DNA of 57,897 nt from NCBI GenBank assembly GCA_017466525.1, contig JAFTTY010000010.1, positions 1 through 57,897 on the forward strand, written 5' to 3'. How positions within the stretch are numbered: the stretch's first letter is position 1; every line of letters begins with the position of its first letter. Under the pieces are notes generated by a model that saw only the letters and a list, made by a program, of their open reading frames with translations, had not been told where the DNA came from and searched no databases. The DNA comes from Alphaproteobacteria bacterium (GTDB lineage: Bacteria; Pseudomonadota; Alphaproteobacteria; Rs-D84). Below are positions 1 through 8,579 of this stretch, piece after piece. Position numbers and translations under genes: made by a program.

Positions 1-17
1 AACGGGACGTTTTATAA

Positions 18-95
18 TGGGGCGGATAACCGGACTCGAACCGGCGACATTTGGTACCACAAACCAACGCTCTAACCAACTGAGCTATATCCGCC
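18..95 (-). tRNA. tRNA-His (GUG)
   Basis: Complete cloverleaf on the minus strand with anticodon GTG in a seven-base loop. Aligned to the usual tRNA-His frame, the first base (95) is the extra G-1 typical of tRNA-His and faces C73 at 21. The CCA end is encoded at 18-20. Many Alphaproteobacteria have lost G-1/C73, so keeping it is a mildly informative lineage trait. Confidence 0.95.
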
Positions 96-136
96 ATACT
101 ATGGGTCGTAAAGACCTGCTGCTGTGGGATTAAAAG

Positions 137-212
137 TGGTGGAGCTGATCGGACTCGAACCGACGACCCCTTGCATGCCATGCAAGTGCTCTACCAACTG
201 AGCTACAACCCC
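137..212 (-). tRNA. tRNA-Ala (GGC)
   Basis: Complete cloverleaf on the minus strand with anticodon GGC. The acceptor stem carries the G3-U70 wobble pair that identifies tRNA-Ala. CCA is encoded at 137-139. It lies 41 bases upstream of tRNA-His on the same strand, so the two are probably co-transcribed. Confidence 0.95.
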
Positions 213-283
213 ATAACCCTTGTGTCAGGGCTTTATTTTATATTGTCATGAATCAAATGTCAAACTATTTTATACAGAATTTA

Positions 284-316
284 CACAAAAACTACCCCCC
301 GGATATGCCGGGGATT
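284..316 (-). terminator. intrinsic terminator of the coiled-coil gene
   Basis: Stem CCCCGG / CCGGGG at 297-302 and 308-313 with a five-base loop. On the minus strand it is followed by a T-rich stretch, directly after the stop codon of the 320-1420 gene. Confidence 0.6.
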
Positions 317-319
317 TCC

Positions 320-1420
320 TTAGCGTTCTATTTTACGTTTTTCATGTTCTATTTGTTCGACTGTTTCACGCATTTTCTTGATTCCGCGACTGCCAATCCC
401 GATTTTCAGTTGATCTGTTGCGTCAATCAGGCGTTGTGTGCGCTCTTTTTCTTTGCTTAGTTTGGCATTTGCCCCCTCGTTTATGGCGCGCTGTTTTTGA
501 ATTTCAATCTGTGATTCTTTCAGTTTTTCTGTTGTTTCGCGCCAGCCTTCTTGGGTTTCTTTTAATTTGCCTTTTATTTCTGCGTTTTCTGCCATAAGTA
601 TTGCATTTTGTTCCATAAGTATTGCATTTTGTTCCATAAGCCCCTGTATAGGCGATTTGTATTCTATGTTAATGTCTGGATTCAGTATTGTATCGATTTT
701 ATATTTTTGTGCGATTTGGTTTTCTAAATCGTCATCACCAACATATTTAGCAAATATTCTCAAATCCTCGATTTCTTTTTCGATATGTGATACATCGGGA
801 ATTGTTTTTTTGATTTCTGTTTTTATTAAATCTTGCAATTTGGCTTCTGCTTCTGTAAACAGTACGTTACACATATCGGGATTTAGTTGTCTGCCGTACG
901 CAGTAGCCAAATTAAAAAAATCATAAACCCTTGCTAGCGGGCTTCTTGCGCGCAGTGTCCGAATTTTAATGCGTAATGGTTTGGAATATTTTCCTTGGTC
1001 CAAGATTCTTAACGCATCATATTTTACCTGTTCATCTGTGATAGAGTCAATATTCTTCACAAATACTGATAACATGTGTTCTGGTTTTGTTTTGGCTTTA
1101 GCCAAATTGTCTCCATAGAAAGGAAATCTGCGTGTGGCAAAAAATGTCCCCAAAACCATTTTCAACAGTTCTAACAATGAGGATTTTTCCTTGTCTTTTG
1201 CCAACGCTACAATATCTATATCCATATCATGAAAGGGTGAATGCTGGGAACCCTTATTACGGTTAGATTGTATAACTTTTTCAATACTTTCAGGGTTTGC
1301 ATTCTCGTTATCAATCGCTAAATATACATCTATAAATAATTTATTAAACGCAGAATCTAGACCGGCGTTTAATATGTGTTTGGTACATGTGGTAAAAAAA
1401 TTTGTTTCTTCTGGTGTCAT
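320..1420 (-). CDS. unrecognised coiled-coil protein
   Basis: A 366-residue protein that I do not recognise. The start at 1420 (MTPEETNFF) is preferred because a GAGG ribosome site lies 8 bases upstream; longer in-frame extensions lack one. The N-terminal two thirds are mixed and look globular. Around residue 260 there is a short tandem repeat (MEQNAIL twice, then MAENAEI), after which the protein is charged, heptad-like coiled coil to a basic end. No signal peptide or membrane segment is visible, so it is probably cytoplasmic. It is a single gene with its own promoter and terminator, beside two tRNA genes on the same strand. The N-terminal part could be a member of a nuclease-like accessory family, but no catalytic motif is clear. 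Confidence 0.75.
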   Translation of the reverse strand: MTPEETNFFTTCTKHILNAGLDSAFNKLFIDVYLAIDNENANPESIEKVIQSNRNKGSQHSPFHDMDIDIVALAKDKEKSSLLELLKMVLGTFFATRRFPFYGDNLAKAKTKPEHMLSVFVKNIDSITDEQVKYDALRILDQGKYSKPLRIKIRTLRARSPLARVYDFFNLATAYGRQLNPDMCNVLFTEAEAKLQDLIKTEIKKTIPDVSHIEKEIEDLRIFAKYVGDDDLENQIAQKYKIDTILNPDINIEYKSPIQGLMEQNAILMEQNAILMAENAEIKGKLKETQEGWRETTEKLKESQIEIQKQRAINEGANAKLSKEKERTQRLIDATDQLKIGIGSRGIKKMRETVEQIEHEKRKIER

Positions 1421-1456
1421 TTCAAAGACCTCTTCATTTTTTATCCTATTACCTTG

Positions 1457-1485
1457 ATTGTACCACAAAAACACTAAATTTTCAA
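1457..1485 (-). promoter_or_regulatory. promoter of the coiled-coil gene
   Basis: On the minus strand TTGAAA (1480-1485) and TACAAT (1457-1462) are separated by 17 bases, about 36 bases before the chosen start. Confidence 0.55.
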
Positions 1486-1580
1486 AATTATTTAGATGCC
1501 TGGACATCGATTTGTATATTTCTACTTGCCAATTGCGGAATCAATTTGCTACCCTTTCCATACGCTAAGGAGTATTAAAT

Positions 1581-2141
1581 ATGGACTATCAATTATTAAA
1601 AGCAGAAGTTGAACAAAAAACAGCCCAAACATTGGAAGTTTTAAAGACAGAATACGCAGGTTTACGTACGGGCCGTGCATCTGTGCATTTGTTGGATGCG
1701 GTTCGTGTGCCTGTATATGGTTCTGAAATGCCAATTAACCAGGTTGCGACCGTTTCGACCCCAGATAACCAGACGTTGTCTGTGACTGTTTGGGATATTA
1801 CAAACGCGCCTGCGGTTGAAAAGGCAATTCGTGATTCTGGATTGGGTCTGAATCCAATGACTGCGGGTGGGGTAATCCGCTTGAATATGCCACCATTGAC
1901 CGAAGAGCGTCGTCGTGAATTGACCAAGGTTGCCGGTAAATACGCAGAAGAGGCCAAGATTTCCATGCGCAACATCCGTCAAGACGCAATGGGTAAAATC
2001 AAACGCGCCGTCACAGACAAAGAAATTTCTGAAGATGATCAGCGTAAATACGAAGACGATATTCAAAAGGTCTTTGACAAACGCGGAACCGAGGTTGACG
2101 CCTTGGCACGTGAAAAAGAAGCCGACATCATGTCTGTTTAA
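1581..2141 (+). CDS. frr: ribosome recycling factor
   Basis: Ribosome recycling factor, 186 residues, the family's usual length. With EF-G it splits post-termination ribosomes in the cytoplasm. The sequence shows the family pattern throughout: the LRTGRA segment near residue 28, the PI(N)Q-type loop of domain II, the NPMTAGGVIR-like stretch, the PPLTEERR motif and the long C-terminal helix rich in R, K and E. The ATG follows an AAGGAG-like ribosome site. It is the first gene of a frr-uppS-cdsA-rseP-bamA run, a classical proteobacterial block. uppS begins 35 bases after its stop, so co-transcription is likely. Confidence 0.97.
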   Translation: MDYQLLKAEVEQKTAQTLEVLKTEYAGLRTGRASVHLLDAVRVPVYGSEMPINQVATVSTPDNQTLSVTVWDITNAPAVEKAIRDSGLGLNPMTAGGVIRLNMPPLTEERRRELTKVAGKYAEEAKISMRNIRQDAMGKIKRAVTDKEISEDDQRKYEDDIQKVFDKRGTEVDALAREKEADIMSV

Positions 2142-2176
2142 TCAAATTGTTTTACACAAAAATTCGGATACTGAAC

Positions 2177-2935
2177 ATGTTCAAATTATTTAAAAAACAA
2201 GAAAAGAAACAAACAGTCGCGCCATCCGTTGTGCCACAGCATATTGCATTTATATGTGACGGCAATCGCAGATGGGCTGAAAATCGTGGGTTGCCACCAT
2301 TAATGGGACACCAGGCTGGGATTTCAAATTTTGAAAACTTGGTTGATTGGTTTATCGCGCGTGGTGTATCGACAATTACGTTCTTTTGTTTTTCAACAGA
2401 AAACTGGAACCGTTCCCAGGACGAAATTGATTTCTTGATGGATTTATTCTATACAGAATTGACCAAAAACATGAATCATGCGCTGGAAAAAAACTTGCGC
2501 TGTCGTGTTATTGGTTCGCGTGACAGATTGCCAGAAAAATTGGCCGCGCTGTGCGATGAACTGGAAGAAAAAACTGCTGAAAACACCGGTGGTACGGTCG
2601 CATTCGCGGTGAACTATGGTGGGCAACAAGAAATAATTGATGCGGTAAATGCGGCAATCAGTGCCGGGGAACCTGTAACACGTGAAACATTTGAAACATA
2701 TCTGGATACGGGTGATCTGTTGCCGATTGATTTGATGGTTCGCACCAGCAATGAAAATCGCATTTCTAATTTCTTGTTATGGAAATTGGCGTATGCAGAA
2801 TTGTTGTTCGTCCCAGAACATTGGCCAGATTTGGTCAAGGACGAAAAGTTGTGGCAATATGTCTTGGACGAATTTGCCAAACGTAATCGTCGTTTTGGTG
2901 GTGGAAAAAAGAAAAACTATACTGGTAAAAAATAA
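2177..2935 (+). CDS. uppS: undecaprenyl diphosphate synthase
   Basis: Cis-prenyltransferase that makes undecaprenyl diphosphate from farnesyl and isopentenyl diphosphates, the carrier for peptidoglycan and surface polysaccharide. The catalytic Asp28 lies in DGNRRWA, followed by the GHQAG and FSTENW motifs and the C-terminal RTSNENRISNFL substrate-binding segment. From ATG 2177 it is 252 residues, the normal size. A TTG at 2147 would add ten residues but has no ribosome site. In the last motif many homologues read R-T-S-G-E-x-R; this one has Asn in place of Gly. The next gene, cdsA, starts 17 bases later. Confidence 0.96.
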   Translation: MFKLFKKQEKKQTVAPSVVPQHIAFICDGNRRWAENRGLPPLMGHQAGISNFENLVDWFIARGVSTITFFCFSTENWNRSQDEIDFLMDLFYTELTKNMNHALEKNLRCRVIGSRDRLPEKLAALCDELEEKTAENTGGTVAFAVNYGGQQEIIDAVNAAISAGEPVTRETFETYLDTGDLLPIDLMVRTSNENRISNFLLWKLAYAELLFVPEHWPDLVKDEKLWQYVLDEFAKRNRRFGGGKKKNYTGKK

Positions 2936-2952
2936 TACCATGGGGGTATGAT

Positions 2953-3597
2953 ATGACAAACACAAAACAAAGAATTATCGTTGGTGCGATTATGGCGACG
3001 GTCATTGGGCTGGTCGCATGGGTGCAATCTTTTGGTATTCCTGCAGTCCGTTATTTTGGGATTGCGGTTATTGCTGCGATGATTGTCGAATACATTTTGT
3101 GTTTGCGTCGCGCGTCACGTGATGCGGTTCGTCAGAATTGGTTGATGTCAATATTCTTTATTGCGTGGTTGGTTTTGATGTTGGTATCGATGAACATTGT
3201 CGGCACGCGTCCGTGGATTGTGTTCTTGCTGTTATTAATTATCTGTTCTGCTGATATTGGTGCCTGGTTCTTTGGACGCTTAATTGGTGGCGATAAAATG
3301 TGGGAACGCCTGTCTGCAAACAAAACGTGGGCGGGTCAGATTGCCGGCATCGTATGTGGTACATTTGCATCTGTAATGTACGGTCTGTTGGGTGCAGATA
3401 TCTTTATGCCTCAGTTATTATGGATTGGTATCAGCGTTGCATTATTGTCACAGTACGGCGATTTAACAGCCAGTTGGATAAAACGCAAATTGGGAATCAA
3501 AGACTTTGGCACAATACTACCTGGGCATGGCGGTCTGCTGGACAGATTTGATGGTTGGATTTATGCCCTGCCATTGGTATGGTTAATAATGATGTAA
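2953..3597 (+). CDS. cdsA: phosphatidate cytidylyltransferase
   Basis: CDP-diacylglycerol synthase of the inner membrane: CTP plus phosphatidate gives CDP-diacylglycerol, the precursor of all phospholipids. There are six or so hydrophobic segments and the full family signature near the C-terminus (KRKLGIKDFG, then PGHGGLLDRFD). At 214 residues it is shorter than the E. coli enzyme (about 285) but keeps the catalytic end, as many compact alphaproteobacterial CdsA proteins do. A GGGGG ribosome site lies 7-8 bases before the ATG. In most Alphaproteobacteria dxr follows next; here rseP does. Confidence 0.94.
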   Translation: MTNTKQRIIVGAIMATVIGLVAWVQSFGIPAVRYFGIAVIAAMIVEYILCLRRASRDAVRQNWLMSIFFIAWLVLMLVSMNIVGTRPWIVFLLLLIICSADIGAWFFGRLIGGDKMWERLSANKTWAGQIAGIVCGTFASVMYGLLGADIFMPQLLWIGISVALLSQYGDLTASWIKRKLGIKDFGTILPGHGGLLDRFDGWIYALPLVWLIMM

Positions 3598-3629
3598 TAT
3601 AAATCAGAGAAGGTAAAGGACGGAAAGGA

Positions 3630-4697
3630 ATGCATATTTTATTGACAGTTATTGCGTTATTGGTTGTCTTGGGTGTTGTGGTTTTTGTCCATGAACTGGG
3701 GCATTTTTTGGCGGCGCGTTGGGCGGGTGTTCGTGTTGATACTTTTTCGATTGGTTTTGGACCTGCGTTATTAAAGTGGCATGACAAACGCGGCACGGTT
3801 TGGAAATTGGCATGTTTGCCATTGGGTGGCTATGTTTCTATCTATGGCCAAGAAGACATGTTCAATCGCAAGAAATATGCAGAAATGTCTGCCGAACAGA
3901 AAAAGGGGCATTATTTATCTGCACCTGCATGGAAACAGTTTATAATCATTGGCGCCGGTGTATTTATGAACTTTTTATTGGCGTGGATGATATATACATC
4001 GCTGTTTATGTTTCAGCCACGTCTTGTTGGAAATTCACAGTTGCCGGTTGTCGGCCAGGTTATCCAAGAATCGGTTGCGTTTAATGCCGGCGTAAAACCG
4101 GGTGATACAATTATCAGAATTGATGATGCAAAGATTTCAAATTGGGGCGAATTAATCTTGGCCAAAGAATTGGCGTCAAACCGTGATGCGAATGTACTGA
4201 TTGTTCGTGGCGACGAATTAGTTAATGTAAAATTGGCACCATCTGAACGTTGGGGCATGGTCGCAGACGGCAGTCGCAAGGCCGACCCAGAACGCCAGGG
4301 ATTGTTCCGCGCAATGTATTCTGGTGCACGTAAAACGTATTATGAATCAAAAACATTGGTTGTTGTACTGAAACAAATTATCACGGGTGAGCGTTCGTCA
4401 AAACAGTTGGGTTCATTTATCACAATTGCAGAATATTCAGGCAAGGCTATGTTGGCTGGGTTCTTTACATTGCTGTCATTAATTGCATTATTGTCTGTGA
4501 ACCTAGGTGTCTTGAATTTATTACCATTGCCGGTACTGGACGGTGGATATTTGCTGATATTGATGATAGAGGCAATAACCCGTCGCAAATTACAGGGGCG
4601 CGGTATGGAAATTGCGATTATGATTGGTTGGGTATTAATTCTTGGTTTATTTGTTTTAACAATGTGGAATGATTTGGCACGTGTATTTGGGTTATAA
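3630..4697 (+). CDS. rseP: RseP-type site-2 zinc metalloprotease
   Basis: M50 intramembrane protease, 355 residues. The zinc site HELGH is at residues 21-25 in the first membrane segment. A PDZ domain spans roughly 115-190, and the second conserved motif (LPLPVLDGG) lies in a late membrane helix. It probably cleaves anti-sigma factors and leftover signal peptides in the inner membrane. The protein has one clear PDZ domain, whereas E. coli RseP has two. The stop is only three bases before bamA, so the two are translationally linked. Confidence 0.94.
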   Translation: MHILLTVIALLVVLGVVVFVHELGHFLAARWAGVRVDTFSIGFGPALLKWHDKRGTVWKLACLPLGGYVSIYGQEDMFNRKKYAEMSAEQKKGHYLSAPAWKQFIIIGAGVFMNFLLAWMIYTSLFMFQPRLVGNSQLPVVGQVIQESVAFNAGVKPGDTIIRIDDAKISNWGELILAKELASNRDANVLIVRGDELVNVKLAPSERWGMVADGSRKADPERQGLFRAMYSGARKTYYESKTLVVVLKQIITGERSSKQLGSFITIAEYSGKAMLAGFFTLLSLIALLSVNLGVLNLLPLPVLDGGYLLILMIEAITRRKLQGRGMEIAIMIGWVLILGLFVLTMWNDLARVFGL

Positions 4698-4700
4698 AAA

Positions 4701-6968
4701 ATGAAAAGAATATCTTTATTAACTGTTTTGTCGTATTTCACAATTGCGTCTGCGTATGGCGCGACGGTATCGCGTATTGACGTGTCTGGAAATCAGCGTA
4801 TGGATACAGAATCAATCCGTATTCTGTCTGATGTCAAGGTTGGCGATAATGTTGGTGACGCCAAATCAAATGAAATCGCCAAGAAATTACAGGAAAGTGG
4901 TTATTTTTCAAAAATAAACGTTCGTATGTCTGGCAATGTCTTAAAGATAGACGTGGTAGAGGCACCGATTATAAACATGGTAACTGTCGAAGGAAATGAT
5001 GAGGTTTCAACCGACGACCTGAAAAAAGAAATTCGTACCAAGGAACGTTCGTCATACGACGCAGCAACAATTGGTGCCGACGTACAACGTATGTTAACGG
5101 TTTATCAGCGTCAGGGTTTTTTCGGAACCAAGATAGAGCCACAAAAAATCGAACTGGACGGCAACCGTGTAAATGTTGTTTATGAAATTACCGAAGGGCA
5201 CCCGACCTGGATTACCGACATCGACTTTGATGGAAATAAAAAGTTTAGTGACCGTACATTGCGCGATGAAATATTGTCGCGCGAACATGCTTGGTGGCGT
5301 TTTATGGCACAATTTGATACCTTTGACGAAGATAGAATCCAATACGATGCCCAGATGTTGCGTCAATTCTATTTACGTAATGGTTATGTTGATTTTAAGG
5401 TGACGGATACAAATGGCACCTTTACACCCGATCGTCAGTATTATTCTGTTGTCTTTACTGTTGACGAAGGTGACCAGTATGACTTTGGCAAATTAACCAT
5501 CGACAATCCATTCCCAGATGTTCCAACAGATGAACTGATGGATGTTATTGCCATGAAATCTGGCAAGACATATAACATTGATTTGGTTGATGAAACTATG
5601 TCTGCACTGCGCAGTCGTGTTGCAGATTATGGTTATGCGTTTATAAATGTTGAACCAATTCCAACCAAAAACGATGACGACAAGACGATTGATTTGACGT
5701 TCAAGATTCAAAAGACAAATCGCATATACCTAAATACAATTAACATCTTGGGGAATGTTCGTACATTTGATTCTGTAATTGAACATTTAATTCCGATGCG
5801 TGCCGGCGATCCATTTTCATTGCAAACAATCGAAGAAGGGCGCCAGAAAATGATGCGCACCCGTTATTTCAAAGACGTGCAAATGATACCAACACGTGTT
5901 GCTGAATCCAATATGATGAATTTGGATATTAAGGTTGAAGAACAACCAACCGGTGAATTATCTGGTGGTTTTGGTTGGTCGAATATCAACGGATTTATGG
6001 TTGATGCTGGAATCACGGAAAATAACTTTATGGGCCGTGGCCAGATTGTACAACTGCGTGGTTCGATTGCAGAATATCAAAAGCAGGCATTATTCAGTTT
6101 CACAGAACCATATCTGTTTAATCGTCAATTGTCTGGCGGTTTTGATGTGTCGTATACAATGTATGACTATTCTTCATTGGGCAGCTTTGGTTATGACCGT
6201 GACAGTTTAACTGTTGCGGGTCGTTTGGGGTGGCGTTTAACAGACCATTGGTCCCAGAATGTACGCCTGTCTGCATCATTTGACCAGAATTATGAAATCC
6301 AAACCACCGATGGTTGGCAAAAGGCAAATTTATATACCCTGGGCACAAATTTTAGATACCATAATTTGGACACTAATTTTGCCCAAAATACACATACTGG
6401 TGTTGTCGCGAACCTGGGCGTTGCGTATACTGGTTTTGGTGGTACAGAATCATTTATGCGATACAGTGCAGATATCATCGGCATGGTAAATTTCTGGTCT
6501 GATAAGTGGCAGTTGCGATCGTCTTTGGACTTTGGCTATATCCAGCCACTTGGTGATGATTATGTATCGCGTGTTTATCGTTATTTCTTGGGCGGCGAAT
6601 CCCTGCGTGGATTTGACGTTGCGGGCGTTGGTTCGCGCAACTGGGCGTACAAGACATATGCATTGGGCGGTTTATGGAAATTAAATGGTTCAACCCAATT
6701 AAACTTTCCAGTCTTTATCCCTGATGAATATCAGATAAAGGGCTTTGTCTTTATGGACTATGGTATTTTGGGCAAACCACCTGCGGACGAAGATTATTTT
6801 GCGGGACGTCCAAACGATATTGATGATGATTTGCGTACATCTGCGGGTGTTGGTATTTATTGGAACACACCAATGGGGCCAATGAATTTCAGTTGGGGCT
6901 GGCCATTAAAGATGAATAAATACGACCGCGAACAAAGATTCTTGTTATCGTTTGAAACGCAGTTTTAA
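4701..6968 (+). CDS. bamA: outer membrane protein assembly factor BamA
   Basis: Omp85-family insertase, 755 residues. A signal peptide (about 20 residues ending SAYG-A) is followed by five POTRA repeats to about residue 410, then a 16-strand barrel. The barrel carries the lid-lock motif as SLRGFD near residue 635 and ends in a terminal Phe (FETQF), the BAM-recognition signature. It inserts barrel proteins such as the two encoded at 51 and 57 kb. It closes the frr-bamA block. The usual downstream skp/lpxD/fabZ/lpxA genes are absent, and a new promoter begins two bases after the stop. Confidence 0.97.
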   Translation: MKRISLLTVLSYFTIASAYGATVSRIDVSGNQRMDTESIRILSDVKVGDNVGDAKSNEIAKKLQESGYFSKINVRMSGNVLKIDVVEAPIINMVTVEGNDEVSTDDLKKEIRTKERSSYDAATIGADVQRMLTVYQRQGFFGTKIEPQKIELDGNRVNVVYEITEGHPTWITDIDFDGNKKFSDRTLRDEILSREHAWWRFMAQFDTFDEDRIQYDAQMLRQFYLRNGYVDFKVTDTNGTFTPDRQYYSVVFTVDEGDQYDFGKLTIDNPFPDVPTDELMDVIAMKSGKTYNIDLVDETMSALRSRVADYGYAFINVEPIPTKNDDDKTIDLTFKIQKTNRIYLNTINILGNVRTFDSVIEHLIPMRAGDPFSLQTIEEGRQKMMRTRYFKDVQMIPTRVAESNMMNLDIKVEEQPTGELSGGFGWSNINGFMVDAGITENNFMGRGQIVQLRGSIAEYQKQALFSFTEPYLFNRQLSGGFDVSYTMYDYSSLGSFGYDRDSLTVAGRLGWRLTDHWSQNVRLSASFDQNYEIQTTDGWQKANLYTLGTNFRYHNLDTNFAQNTHTGVVANLGVAYTGFGGTESFMRYSADIIGMVNFWSDKWQLRSSLDFGYIQPLGDDYVSRVYRYFLGGESLRGFDVAGVGSRNWAYKTYALGGLWKLNGSTQLNFPVFIPDEYQIKGFVFMDYGILGKPPADEDYFAGRPNDIDDDLRTSAGVGIYWNTPMGPMNFSWGWPLKMNKYDREQRFLLSFETQF

Positions 6969-6970
6969 TC

Positions 6971-7000
6971 TTGACGCGAACGATGGATTTTTCTTATAAT
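6971..7000 (+). promoter_or_regulatory. promoter of the lipoprotein/VirB8-like group
   Basis: TTGACG (6971-6976) and a perfect TATAAT (6995-7000) with an 18-base spacer, immediately after bamA. A start near 7007 gives a short leader with a GGAAGGAG-type ribosome site for the lipoprotein gene. Confidence 0.7.
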
Positions 7001-7023
7001 TCAAAAAAGGAAGGAGTTTAGTC

Positions 7024-7170
7024 GTGAAAAAATTATTCTTTGGCATTTTGGTTGCGTTGTGCCTTGCCGGCTGTGGCCAGGTTTATGATCGCGAACCTGT
7101 TGGCGTCGGATATGACAATAACGAATTAAAATTAAGTCCATGCGCCTGCATTATGGTATATCAGGCATAA
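7024..7170 (+). CDS. small lipoprotein, possibly VirB7-like
   Basis: A 48-residue protein starting at GTG 7024, preceded by a strong AAGGAAGGAG ribosome site. It begins MKKLFFGILVALCLAGC, a short signal peptide with lipobox LAGC and acylated Cys17. The mature part is only 32 residues and ends in a Cys-x-Cys segment (SPCACIMVYQA). Tiny lipoproteins next to VirB8 are typical of type IV secretion clusters, where VirB7 stabilises the outer-membrane core. The next gene here is VirB8-like, so a VirB7-type role is possible, but the sequence itself is too short to prove it. Confidence 0.75.
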   Translation: MKKLFFGILVALCLAGCGQVYDREPVGVGYDNNELKLSPCACIMVYQA

Positions 7171-7197
7171 AGAAATCCAATATCGCAGGGGGGATAA

Positions 7198-7899
7198 TTG
7201 GAATACCCAGACGATTTTGAAATGCCCGCATTTCCTGCGGGCAAGCCAGTAAATTCGACACGCCTTGTATCCATCGCTACAATGGTGGTGTTTTTGCTGA
7301 CGATTATCGCTTGTGGTATGCTGTTATGGATACAGCAATCTGTAAAGGTTCATCCATTTTTGGTTTCGATAAATAATATTACTGGTCAGTGGGAAATTGT
7401 TGGTCATGAACACGAAAGTGTAAGACGCGTCCCGACAAAACGTTCATTACAGGAATCAGTTATTGGTAAGTTTTTACGTTCTTGGTTTTTTGTTTCTAAC
7501 ATACAAAGTGTTCGTGATGCTGCGTGGAAATCTTGTGAACGTGCCACGGGTTGTGGTTCTGACTATGGTAATGATGATAGCGCGATGTCCTGCGCACTAT
7601 ATTGTGTTTCTAGTGATGCCTTATATGAAAAATTTATTAGTGGGGTTGTCCCGGGCTATATGACCCGCATTGATTCAGGCGAGGTTTGGACCCTGATATC
7701 TTCAACAATACAAATTTCCCCAATTGGCGAGATTACCGACTCTGGTGCCACATGGCAGATACGTGCCCAAATAAAATCAAATTTATCGGACGTGCCAATT
7801 GACATTTTGGCATACGCTGTTGTATACAGGGCTAGTGACAAGTATCCACAAACATTGGGATATTACATTGAAGATTTTAACGCGTATAAGATGAACTAA
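7198..7899 (+). CDS. VirB8-like inner membrane protein
   Basis: A 233-residue protein starting at TTG 7198 behind an AGGGGGGA ribosome site. A short cytoplasmic tail is followed by one membrane helix (about residues 22-47) and a periplasmic domain. The stretch just after the helix (VHPFLVSINNITGQWEIV) matches the first strand pair of VirB8 proteins. The later W-x-I-x-A strand also fits that NTF2-like fold. Four Cys in the middle (residues about 113-141) suggest disulphides. VirB8 is the periplasmic assembly factor of type IV secretion systems. No VirB4, B9 or B10 gene is in the window, so the partners, if any, are elsewhere. The family assignment is by eye. Confidence 0.6.
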   Translation: MEYPDDFEMPAFPAGKPVNSTRLVSIATMVVFLLTIIACGMLLWIQQSVKVHPFLVSINNITGQWEIVGHEHESVRRVPTKRSLQESVIGKFLRSWFFVSNIQSVRDAAWKSCERATGCGSDYGNDDSAMSCALYCVSSDALYEKFISGVVPGYMTRIDSGEVWTLISSTIQISPIGEITDSGATWQIRAQIKSNLSDVPIDILAYAVVYRASDKYPQTLGYYIEDFNAYKMN

Positions 7900-7907
7900 G
7901 AAAAAAC

Positions 7908-8579
7908 ATGAGGAAAATTTTATATTTCTTTATCGGGATTTTATTAATGGTGGCGACATTTTTGTCGTTGACGGTGACTGGTGTGATTTATGATATGGGC
8001 GCCAAGACAATGATTGAACCGAAATTTTTTCAAACGGATAATAGTCATGAGGACAGGCCTGGTGTTCCTGCGGCTCCGACCGATTTAGGGGACAACAAGA
8101 TGCGTGATTTATTAATCACAAAATATGTCACAGAACTATTTTACATCACGCCAGACAATGCCGAAACATTGCGCCGTATCACTGGTAAAACATCTTTTCG
8201 TGCTATGTCTTCCCCAACGGCATTTAAAAAATGGCAAGAAGTTGTCGCGCCAGAAATAGAAGAAGCCTCAGGGAAAGGGGTGTTGCGTACAGTTTTAGTG
8301 ACTGGGATTTTGCCACGCAAGGGCAGTGATAATTATTGGACTGTGTCATATGAACTAAAAACGTGGCATGCGCCAAATGATTTTTCTGTTGAGCCTGAAA
8401 TTACGCGCGACCTTATTGATCTGCATGTTCGTTATGCACCTGGTTTAAAGTCCAAGGATAATTTGAAAGGGCTAACGGTAACAGAGTATCTGGAAAATAA
8501 AAATATGGAACCATCTGGCGTTTTCAATTTTCAGGTTGAAGATATAGTATTTGATGAAAAAATGGCTGAGGATAAATGA
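7908..8579 (+). CDS. membrane-anchored periplasmic protein, possibly a second VirB8-like
   Basis: A 223-residue protein with an N-terminal membrane anchor (residues about 4-28) and a soluble periplasmic part. Its layout repeats that of the previous gene: one helix, a linker rich in Pro and Asp, an alpha-helical stretch, then strands (YWTVSYELKTW, later FNFQVEDIVF) like the NTF2-type fold. It starts 8 bases after the previous stop, and its own stop overlaps the next start by four bases (ATGA), so the three proteins are made together. I cannot confirm the family; a tandem paralogue of the VirB8-like gene is my best guess. Confidence 0.6.
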   Translation: MRKILYFFIGILLMVATFLSLTVTGVIYDMGAKTMIEPKFFQTDNSHEDRPGVPAAPTDLGDNKMRDLLITKYVTELFYITPDNAETLRRITGKTSFRAMSSPTAFKKWQEVVAPEIEEASGKGVLRTVLVTGILPRKGSDNYWTVSYELKTWHAPNDFSVEPEITRDLIDLHVRYAPGLKSKDNLKGLTVTEYLENKNMEPSGVFNFQVEDIVFDEKMAEDK

